A stretch of DNA of 64,000 nucleotides, from NCBI GenBank assembly GCA_946222285.1, contig CAMIIP010000001.1:124001-188000 (forward strand). The letters are read 5' to 3'. Each line of letters begins with the position of its first letter. The stretch's first letter is position 1. The notes under the pieces were generated by a model. That model worked only from the letters and a program-made list of their open reading frames with translations. It was not told the origin of the DNA and ran no database searches. This document shows positions 25,176 to 32,802 of the stretch, piece by piece. The stretch is from an uncultured Rothia sp. (GTDB lineage Bacteria > Actinomycetota > Actinomycetes > Actinomycetales > Micrococcaceae). The position numbers and the translations under genes are program-made.

Positions 25176-26159
25176 ATGGCTCGGTCGGCTTCTTCAGACT
25201 CAGCAAATACGTCCCACCCCAACGACTTCCCCACAGAACTTGAAACTCAAACTTTAGAACCTACAGAAGAGTTCGAAGTTCCCGATCTTGCCGAAGGTTA
25301 TGAATATGTTAGCCGTGAAGCACTCACTTCTTCGATGCAGATGGAAGACGATGAGACTTTATCGCAACAGCTTTTTTCTAATAGTGTAGAAATCGAAAAA
25401 CGTACTCTCTCTGATCGCATTTATGATCACAAAGAATATCAGGCACAGATTAAAGCTGAGAAACAGGAAAGGGAACGCCAGGAATCTGCCGAAAAGTTAG
25501 CAAGTGCAATTGCAACCTATCGTGCTAACCGGTTCGAGGGCTCTTCTGCAAGTGCTTCTGGTAGGTCAGTTTCAACGGGGGAAAAGAAAAGTCCCCCTAG
25601 AGGTCCTTTGCTTATCGGTGCTGTGGTTTTGCTGAGTATGGTGGGCTTAAGTTCTTTGTTTGCGCTAGATCGTGGGGAAAATAATCTTCAACCGCAGGCG
25701 GCCTCAGTCGTAAGTTCTTCGCCTTCTGCCTCATCGTCTCCCCTGCCCTCTGCTCCCATACCAACGTGGACAGCTAAAGCCCCAGAAGTAACCTATCAGG
25801 ATATAACGCAGACGCCGGTTGTACCTGATTCTGTTGATGATTCAGAGCAGACTCCAGCGTCGGTTGATTCTCTACCGCAGCAAGTACATGCAACGGTTCA
25901 GCCAACGGCGATCCCCTTGCCCGTCGAAAGCACCCCTGCAAGAACAGCCCCCGAAGAAATACCTGAAGAAACAGCAACGCCCCAACATACTCTTGAGGGT
26001 ACGCTAGCTCCAACAAGTTCTGCTCCTACGCAGACACCAGCTCCTTCAGCAGATGCTTCTACCCAGGTACCTACTCCTTCAATAGCTGTGGCTTCACCCA
26101 CGCAAGATGATAACTCTGCTATGACTCCTCCAAGCAATCCTCATTCAGATACGCCCTAG
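25176..26159 (+). CDS. Type II membrane protein with Pro/Ser/Thr-rich stalk
   Basis: 327 aa; I do not recognise a family. Acidic N-terminal region (residues 1-70), then a charged helix likely to coil (about 82-125, HKEYQAQIKAEKQERERQE), one transmembrane helix at about 145-165 (LLIGAVVLLSMVGLSSLFAL) preceded by basic residues, and about 160 C-terminal residues made almost only of Pro, Ser, Thr, Ala, Gln and Glu. The positive-inside rule puts the stalk outside the cell, perhaps spanning the wall. RBS AGAGGA about 7 nt before ATG. It has its own promoter region after the sepH terminator. Confidence 0.6.
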   Translation: MARSASSDSANTSHPNDFPTELETQTLEPTEEFEVPDLAEGYEYVSREALTSSMQMEDDETLSQQLFSNSVEIEKRTLSDRIYDHKEYQAQIKAEKQERERQESAEKLASAIATYRANRFEGSSASASGRSVSTGEKKSPPRGPLLIGAVVLLSMVGLSSLFALDRGENNLQPQAASVVSSSPSASSSPLPSAPIPTWTAKAPEVTYQDITQTPVVPDSVDDSEQTPASVDSLPQQVHATVQPTAIPLPVESTPARTAPEEIPEETATPQHTLEGTLAPTSSAPTQTPAPSADASTQVPTPSIAVASPTQDDNSAMTPPSNPHSDTP

Positions 26160-26207
26160 GAGCTAAGTACTCAGCCAGCCCCATAGAGACATCGTGAATA
26201 GAAAGGT

Positions 26208-27437
26208 CTATGAGGTGGGCAACAAGCGAAGAGGAACACTGGTCTCCTCTTCGGTTAAAGAACCGTGCTGACCAACCATATGTAACGCATAAGGCTTAAA
26301 ATGCCGCATATCGTAAAGAGCAAATGGATCACGGGCGCTAATAATAATGTCGCCAATACGAGCTCGCGCCTCATCGGTTATATTTTGACCGAAATAGCCT
26401 TGTTCAAAGAGGGCTTCGCTCTGCATGACCCACGCATTATCCCCCCAAGCTTGAGCCCACCGTTGCGCCGTCTTTTCCTGGGCACGAGAACTTTTATCAT
26501 CCAGATGCAGTTGCACCATTCGCGGCTCTCCCGCGGTGTGTGCCACATTCTCTAACAGTTCTGGCGACGAAGAATAATCTATGCGGTTACCTACAGGAAT
26601 ATCGACCATTCCATGATCGGCAGTTAAAAGAAGCAGAACGTGAGAAGGTAGTCTTTCCGCCAAACGACGCATAGCTAGGTTGAGTTCTTCAAGCTGTTCA
26701 ATCCATTGCTGAGAATCAACTCCGTAGCGGTGCCCAGCTTGATCTATTTCTCCCCAATACAGATACACCAAGGAAGGTTTACGAGAAGAAAGTAAGCTCG
26801 TGGCGAGCGTAATACGAGCAGTAGGTGATTGGGCATGGATAAAGCGACCACCACGAAGTGCTGCCTGGCTGAGCCCACTCCCCTGGTACTTACTCAAAGA
26901 AACCGTTGCAACATCACAATATTTTTCAAAGCGCTCAAAAACAGTGGGGTGAGGTTGCCATTCTAACGGATCAACATTTTTATCCCATCCCGAGAGCTGA
27001 TTGAGCACCTTCCCCGTGGCAGGGTTGAGAACTTCATACCCGGCCACACCGTGAAATCCCGGAGGAGTTGCGGTACCAAAACTGGTTAAAGATGCAGCGG
27101 TAGTAGATGGGTAAGCAGATTTTAAAGGGCCTAAAGAAAGAGTATTTTTCAAATAGGGCGCATAAGACGCATACCGGTTGAGCAGCTGTTCCCCCAGACC
27201 ATCAACCATCACCACGCATACGCTCCGGTAAGAATCTGCAGCTAATCCGTGAGCGGCAATCCGCTCCGATAGACCTAATAAATCGTGACGCCCGGCTCCT
27301 AAAATAGGGTGCGGAAGAGGCGTCAGCGATTGTTGAGCTACTAGAGTGCCCGCAGATTCAAATAAATCAGATACATTATTATCGCGATAGCCAAGTAAAT
27401 CAGGAAGCTCATTCCCACAATAATCTTGAAAGCCCAC
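26208..27437 (-). CDS. Alkaline-phosphatase-superfamily phosphodiesterase/nucleotide pyrophosphatase
   Basis: 409 aa. Metal-binding and catalytic signatures of the NPP/AP superfamily are in order: VVMVDGLGEQLL (Asp79), YPSTTAASLTSF (nucleophile Thr near 112-113), GEIDQAGHRYG, LTADHGMVDIP and VGQHGSL. No signal peptide is seen, so it is probably cytosolic. Substrate unknown. GTG start 3 nt after the DUF5998 stop, so the two are coupled; the pair is conserved in relatives. Confidence 0.85.
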   Translation of the reverse strand: MGFQDYCGNELPDLLGYRDNNVSDLFESAGTLVAQQSLTPLPHPILGAGRHDLLGLSERIAAHGLAADSYRSVCVVMVDGLGEQLLNRYASYAPYLKNTLSLGPLKSAYPSTTAASLTSFGTATPPGFHGVAGYEVLNPATGKVLNQLSGWDKNVDPLEWQPHPTVFERFEKYCDVATVSLSKYQGSGLSQAALRGGRFIHAQSPTARITLATSLLSSRKPSLVYLYWGEIDQAGHRYGVDSQQWIEQLEELNLAMRRLAERLPSHVLLLLTADHGMVDIPVGNRIDYSSSPELLENVAHTAGEPRMVQLHLDDKSSRAQEKTAQRWAQAWGDNAWVMQSEALFEQGYFGQNITDEARARIGDIIISARDPFALYDMRHFKPYALHMVGQHGSLTEEETSVPLRLLPTS

Positions 27438-27440
27438 GTA

Positions 27441-28016
27441 TCAGAGTCCCAACTGGCGGCGTCGTAATTCAAGTGCAAATGCTTTAGCACGACTCACCGC
27501 ATCAGAGCCGTCAGCGGTACCGCTAATTCGCAAGACTACATCTTCGGTTGGAGCTACCCCCGAATATCCATGATCAGCTGTGCATAGAGGATCAGGGCAA
27601 TGAGCCGGTTGCAAGTCAAAGCGCTGCCCGCCTGTCCATGAAATCGTCAGCGAGAGCTCTGACGGTTCATGAGAGAACTCAAACGTGTGCGGTTGTGGAT
27701 AAGAATAATTAATCCCTACCGATCGTAAAGACGAAATGCGCACGGTCTCAACATTGACATGTGCAATAACAGATTCGCCTTCTTCATCAAGTTGCTGATC
27801 ATCTAGGTGGGCGATCATCAGCAACTCGCCGGTGATAGCTAGTACCGTGATATGCCGGTGAATTTCTGCGTTATCGATGTGGGTTTCAAGATGCACCAGA
27901 TGCGCAACGGGCTCTAACCCCAGCAACCCATCGCCCACAGCCTTTTTCACCAGTTCAGGGTAAAAGCCTAGCCGAGAAATAGATTCCTCTAAATCGTGGA
28001 GAATCTCGTTCGACAC
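27441..28016 (-). CDS. DUF5998 family protein
   Basis: 191 aa. It matches the actinobacterial DUF5998 family by its opening LHDLEESISRLGFYPELV, the HRHITVLAITGELLMIAHLDD segment and AHCPDPLCTADHGYSG near the C-terminus. Function unknown. It is cotranscribed with the downstream phosphodiesterase (3-nt gap). A perfect DnaA-box 9-mer lies inside the gene at 27694-27702. Confidence 0.8.
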   Translation of the reverse strand: MSNEILHDLEESISRLGFYPELVKKAVGDGLLGLEPVAHLVHLETHIDNAEIHRHITVLAITGELLMIAHLDDQQLDEEGESVIAHVNVETVRISSLRSVGINYSYPQPHTFEFSHEPSELSLTISWTGGQRFDLQPAHCPDPLCTADHGYSGVAPTEDVVLRISGTADGSDAVSRAKAFALELRRRQLGL

Positions 28017-28133
28017 TCACTACTCACTTTCAGATTAATAGTTGAAACTCCAGTCTAATAGTTTTTGAAGGCTCTTCACGAGAGAAAAAGAAACTGTGGA
28101 TAACTTTGCTAGTTTCATAGGCTCTCTTCTTGG

Positions 28134-30899
28134 CTAGTTATTCAGAGATCGTCGAGCAGAATCGGTACGCTGTTGAGGGTTACCTATCGAGATTTTTGCG
28201 CGTGCTACGGTGAGCTGATTTTGAGAAATAATAATCGGACTCAGCTGAATCGAAATGATTTCGGGGTGATTATCTTTGAGCAGAGCCAAACGAGCCGCCA
28301 AATCTTCCAATAAATCAACCCGAACCTGAGGTATTTCGTTCTCGCCAAACAGCTTGCGAGCTGCCTTAGGTTTACGAATCAGCCGCATGACATCACCGGG
28401 CGTAAGAGGGGGAACCGCATAGGACCAATCGTCAAGAAGCGAAGTAGCATCACCGCTCATGCCAAAAAGTATCACCGGTCCTAGTAAAGGGTCCTCTACC
28501 GCCTCTAATACCGCAGATTGGGCAACCTCAACCTCTTTTTGAACTTCGATGTCATGAATTCCATAACGACTCAGCCTGATTCGCATCGTGTCAAATTCAG
28601 ATTGAAGTTGTTCTTTGTTCTCAATCCCTAACCGAACCCCACCTAGGTCAAGTCTCTTGCTTAGGACGTCGTCGGCTGACTTAAGAACAACCGGATAACC
28701 TCCGTGTTGATTTACCCATTCTGTAGCTTCTTCAGCAGAATTTACCCTGGCAGAAGGTAGTAGGAGAATGCCGTAAGCTGCTAAAATTTCGCGGCTTTCT
28801 TCCTGGTTTAATTGCAACAAATCTTCACCGTGTACTGATGGCAAAATATGGATCAGAAAATCTGCTACTTCTTTAGGTTTAACATTTTCAGGAGCCAGAT
28901 AAGTGCTCTCTTCTTGCTCACGCCACTGCACGTAGTCAGCTACGGCAGCTATGGAATCTATCGCCGAAATAGGTGAGTTATAGCAGGGTAGCTCTACTTC
29001 TTCTGAATTCTCTCCACTACGATACAGCCCGAGAAGGCTTTCTTTTTTATCGACGATACCGGGGAAAACTCCCAGCGCAGGTTTACCTGTGTGCTTCGCT
29101 ACTTCGCTTAACGCACTGGCTAAACTTCGATGGATTTCTACGCTTTCGGTCATAAATACTCCGATGAGCGCATCAATATCCGATGCTTCTAAAGCACTAC
29201 GAAAAACGGCGGTAACTTCATTGAGAGCACTTTGGATAGAAACAGTTTCTGCCTCCGCAGATAAACTAGCCAGCTCTGCTGAGAAAAAAAGAGAATCAGA
29301 GCTACGCAACTCCAGGTTTCGGCTCAGCGCTCTGTCTGCCACCATCTGCGTCAGCGCCGCGGCATTGGATACCACCGCTATTCTGCGACCGCGAGGTAAA
29401 GGCATTGAAACTAAAAGTTGCGCTACATCCAACACCTGCTCGCTAGATTTTGCGCTAATAACCCCCGACTGTTCTAATAAAGAATCCAGAGCAAGCGCAG
29501 GAACAATAGAAGTTCTACCCGAATGCCCAGGCGGGAGTTGGAGGCCGGTGACCGCATGCTTTGCCACAATAACAGGCTTATTATGGGAAAGACGGCGCGC
29601 TATCCGGCTAAATTTTCGTGAGTTCCCCATGGACTCCAGGTAAAGCGCACACACTGATGTCTCAGGATCGTCTTCCCAATACTGCATCAGATCATTGCCC
29701 GATACGTCTGCACGATTTCCTGCAGAGACGAGGGAGGAAACTCCAAATTCGCGGCGGATTGCCATATTAGAGAACATCTGCCCCATCACCGCTGACTGAC
29801 TAAAAACTCCTAGCTTACCCGGACTCGGTGTCCCCTTACCCAGAATGGCATTGAGCATGGTAGTTGGTGAGTTATTGAGTATTCCGTAGGAAGCAGGACC
29901 AATGATGCGCATCCCATAGGAGCGCGCAACACGCACAAGGTTTTGCTGTCTTGCCCTTCCTCGCGCGCCGTCCTCAGCGTATCCCGCAGTGTAGATCAGA
30001 GTACCACGTACTCCGCTTTTACCGCACTCTTCAACAGCACTTTCTACTTCTTCTATAGGCACAGTAATAACCGCAAGGTCAACCGAATCTACCTCAAGAA
30101 TCGATGAGTATATGGGGAATCCAGCTACATCATGATCTCTCTGATCTACACAAACGATATCTCCAGTAAAACCTGCCTGAGAGATTTTCTCCACAATTTC
30201 TTGAAGAACCCTAGGCTGGCTATTGGCTGATCCGATTACAGCTATTTTCTGCGGCGCTAGAAGTTCAGCTATAGATTGTGCTTCTGCACGATGTTCACGC
30301 GCTTCCATCACCTGACGAGACCGATCAGTGGGGTCGATATTAAATTGAACCAACACAAAACCGTCGTCAAAAGAGCGAGATATTTCGTAGCCTGTATCTT
30401 TGAAAACATTTAGCATCGCTCGATTTTGCGGTAAGACCTCGGCTGTGAACCGACTGATACCGCGTTCTTTAGCGGCGGCGGCCAAATGTTCCAAAAGAAT
30501 TGAACCAATCCCCCTACCCTGATGCCGGTCGGAAATCATAAAAGCTACTTCAGCCTCAGTAGGATCATTCGTGCGGTCGAATCTGCCAATACCTAGCATT
30601 TCTTCACCCAACATCAAAATGAAAGCCACACGATCAACGTGATTTACTGTGGTGAATCGAGCAAGCTCTTTTTCGCTGAGTTCTGGTTTAGGGGCAAAAA
30701 ATCGCAAATAGATTGTTCTTTCGCTTTGTCCCGCATACATTTGCCGAAGCGCCTCTTTATCTGTAGGTACCACAGGTCGCAGGTGTGCGGTAGAACCGTC
30801 TCTGAGCACAACATCTGCCTCCCAATGAGAGGGGTAGATAAAGGGAATTTCCCCAGTATTCGGTTCTTGCGAGTTACCGTTTTGTGGCTGATTTTCCAT
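28134..30899 (-). CDS. GNAT acetyltransferase fused to NDP-forming acyl-CoA synthetase
   Basis: 921 aa. The N-terminal GNAT domain (about residues 27-195) has the acetyl-CoA loop QGRGIG at 127-132. An NDP-forming acyl-CoA synthetase follows: CoA-binding domain (PQKIAVIGSAN...), ligase-like domains to about 620, and a C-terminal ATP-grasp domain (about 690-905, GGYPVVLKSADDVLSKRLDLGGVRL). Streptomyces protein lysine acetyltransferases have this GNAT-first order, so protein acetylation, for example of acetyl-CoA synthetase, is plausible. A GHSG motif (His459) is where the catalytic phosphohistidine could lie. In known acetyltransferases of this kind the synthetase part is inactive. Confidence 0.85.
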   Translation of the reverse strand: MENQPQNGNSQEPNTGEIPFIYPSHWEADVVLRDGSTAHLRPVVPTDKEALRQMYAGQSERTIYLRFFAPKPELSEKELARFTTVNHVDRVAFILMLGEEMLGIGRFDRTNDPTEAEVAFMISDRHQGRGIGSILLEHLAAAAKERGISRFTAEVLPQNRAMLNVFKDTGYEISRSFDDGFVLVQFNIDPTDRSRQVMEAREHRAEAQSIAELLAPQKIAVIGSANSQPRVLQEIVEKISQAGFTGDIVCVDQRDHDVAGFPIYSSILEVDSVDLAVITVPIEEVESAVEECGKSGVRGTLIYTAGYAEDGARGRARQQNLVRVARSYGMRIIGPASYGILNNSPTTMLNAILGKGTPSPGKLGVFSQSAVMGQMFSNMAIRREFGVSSLVSAGNRADVSGNDLMQYWEDDPETSVCALYLESMGNSRKFSRIARRLSHNKPVIVAKHAVTGLQLPPGHSGRTSIVPALALDSLLEQSGVISAKSSEQVLDVAQLLVSMPLPRGRRIAVVSNAAALTQMVADRALSRNLELRSSDSLFFSAELASLSAEAETVSIQSALNEVTAVFRSALEASDIDALIGVFMTESVEIHRSLASALSEVAKHTGKPALGVFPGIVDKKESLLGLYRSGENSEEVELPCYNSPISAIDSIAAVADYVQWREQEESTYLAPENVKPKEVADFLIHILPSVHGEDLLQLNQEESREILAAYGILLLPSARVNSAEEATEWVNQHGGYPVVLKSADDVLSKRLDLGGVRLGIENKEQLQSEFDTMRIRLSRYGIHDIEVQKEVEVAQSAVLEAVEDPLLGPVILFGMSGDATSLLDDWSYAVPPLTPGDVMRLIRKPKAARKLFGENEIPQVRVDLLEDLAARLALLKDNHPEIISIQLSPIIISQNQLTVARAKISIGNPQQRTDSARRSLNN

Positions 30900-30979
30900 A
30901 TTTTTGCCCGTCTCATTACTACTACAGAAAGCTTCTTTGCTTATACAAGAATATCTCTTATATGGTGCAAATTACACTG

Positions 30980-31024
30980 AAAATAAAAACTGCCCCAGGC
31001 TTCACCTCTCTGAAACCTGGGGCA
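30980..31024 (-). terminator. Terminator downstream of the broken surface-protein gene
   Basis: On the minus strand a 14-bp stem TGCCCCAGGTTTCA / TGAAGCCTGGGGCA (one G-U pair) is followed by GTTTTTATTTT. It lies about 70 nt past the original stop codon of the adhesin. Confidence 0.85.
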
Positions 31025-31096
31025 ACCATTGAGCCGAGGACCAACCCTCATGCCGACTGATTCTCAAATAACGGACTGATAGCTATTAAGCAAATA

Positions 31097-32394
31097 CTAT
31101 GCCTTGCGACGACGGCGAACCATCACTAGCGTTGCTCCGCCCAAAGCTACCAGTGCAATAGCAGCAAGTACTATCTAACTATTCGAGAAGCCAGTATGCG
31201 CCAGACGCTGAACACCGGTGGGTTGTCCAGCTGAAGCGCTGCTTTGGGCAGGAGTATAGTTAGGGTGCGAATTCACCGAAGGTGCATATTTTTGTGGTTC
31301 ATCTACTAAATGAGGATTTTCTTCACGGGATACTGAAGCCGCTGCTGCAGGAGTAGTGGGGACCGCTGCGGGAGGTAGAACAACTTCTGGAGTTTCCGAA
31401 GGCGCAGGGGTCTGCGTTACCTCAGGAGCAGGAGTTTCCAAAGGTACGGGGGCGCTACAGGAGCAGGAGTTTCCAAAGGCGCAGGGGTCGCTATAGGAGC
31501 AGGTGGCTCACCAGCACCAAAACCAGATCCTTCATAAACTGCTGACGAAACTTCACCACCGGTATTTGTTTCATCGGCGTCCAAAGACCAGGTATTGGTT
31601 GCCTGAGTAATACCTTCGTCAGGGGTAGAAGAAAGCACAACATGAACTAGGTCGTTAGGAGCAATTTCATTGAGGGATAGTGTGAACCCCTCGGAATCAC
31701 AGTTCAAAGTGTATTGCGACGAGTCAACGTCGTTCCACGTGAGAGGATACCCATTTGTTTGATCGCCTACTTTCACGTAAACACTATCGCACAAAAGGTG
31801 AACATTCGCCGGGTCATCTTTGAGTACAACGTTAGACATTTGACCGGGAATATCAAAGGCCCAGCCAATTTCACCGCTTGAACGAGACCATCCGTATTTA
31901 ATAGGTTCAGTTACCTGACCAGGTACCGCATCCGGAGCGATGGGGGTGATAACGGTGGATGTCCCGCCCCAGTGAAGAGTAATGGGCTGCCCAGCAGGAG
32001 CAGTATCTGCGATACGAACGGAAAATGTGAGATCGCCATGAACATTGACAGGATTGTTCTCCACAAAATCGGTCAGCGTAACGGTTACCATGCCGTTTGA
32101 AACAGTGGCTTGAGCTATAGCATTACCGCCATCGTCCACGATGGAAAATGAATCGGTGAGCGGAATAAACTCCGCGGGAAGATCAAGAGTGAAGGTATCG
32201 CCAACCTGCGAATAGTCAGGTATCTTCCAGTCAGCCTTTAAAGTGAGCACATCCCCTACCCGAGCCTGACCACTTGTGGTCACGTTAGTTATCGCATCGG
32301 GAATGGCATCTGCCTGTGCAGCCGGAATCGAGGTCATCACTAGACCACCGAATGTGAGTGTTACAGTTGCGAAAACTGTTGCGTATTTACGCAT
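31097..32394 (-). pseudogene. LPXTG-type surface adhesin, frameshifted and with premature stop
   Basis: ATG 32394 with AGGGGA upstream. Signal peptide (MRKYATVFATVTLTFGGLVMTS...AQA), then two Ig-like adhesin domains (QVGDTFTLDLPAEF, TFSVRIADTAPAGQPITLHW) resembling MSCRAMM-type wall proteins, then a Pro/Thr repeat linker. Two lesions are visible. First, one base is missing at about 31452/31453: the neighbouring repeat copy reads GCGACCCC where this one reads GCGCCCCC. Second, TAG at 31175-31177 follows LAHTGFSNS. Beyond it the frame continues with the membrane helix IVLAAIALVALGGATLVMV and RRRRKA to a second TAG at 31097. Repaired, it would be about 432 aa with a complete sorting signal. As written, a secreted, unanchored product of about 325 aa would result. 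Confidence 0.8.
31383..31502 (-). repeat. Three-copy Pro/Thr linker repeat in surface adhesin
   Basis: Degenerate units of 35, 36 and 42 bp, each containing GGAGTTTCCRAAGG on the plus strand and encoding ETPAP(V/E)-type segments. The 35-bp copy is one base short relative to its neighbour, which pinpoints the frameshift. Confidence 0.7.
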
Positions 32395-32802
32395 ATTTCC
32401 CCTTAGGAGACAATGCGCTTCTTCTATCAAAAGATGCGCTCTGAGATAAGAACAATATAAGAGAATCGAATTGACCGTGTGTGATGGCCCCATTCAGTTC
32501 AATTGCTATTTTATTTAAACTAATATTCTTCAAATTTTGATTATTTGAGAAAAATATTCATGCTTATTACAGAGTAAAAAGTTATTTAGAGCATACCAAT
32601 CAAGTAGCCTCTATCACCTTGCGAAACGGTATATTACAAAAATTATTCTTTAAAAGGCTTGGAGAGTTTCATATTTCTCTATTTCTTGCCACCGCTCTTA
32701 AGCAGTGTCAAGAAAACAACGGCAGTTTCTGCCTTCTCAACCTCGTAGCATCTCAAAGCGGTAAAGTAGAGGGTAAACACTTTTGCTGCTGAAGAGGTAT
32801 AA
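32395..32802. other. Divergent intergenic region adhesin-parC
   Basis: 408 nt, clearly AT-rich between 32500 and 32690, without a credible ORF. It holds the promoters of parC and of the former adhesin. I cannot place a convincing -35/-10 pair. No repeats stood out. Confidence 0.5.

Noticed and set aside
29089..29643. 184-codon ORF opposite the GNAT-acyl-CoA synthetase gene
   Set aside because: Shadow of a strongly supported gene; no start signals.
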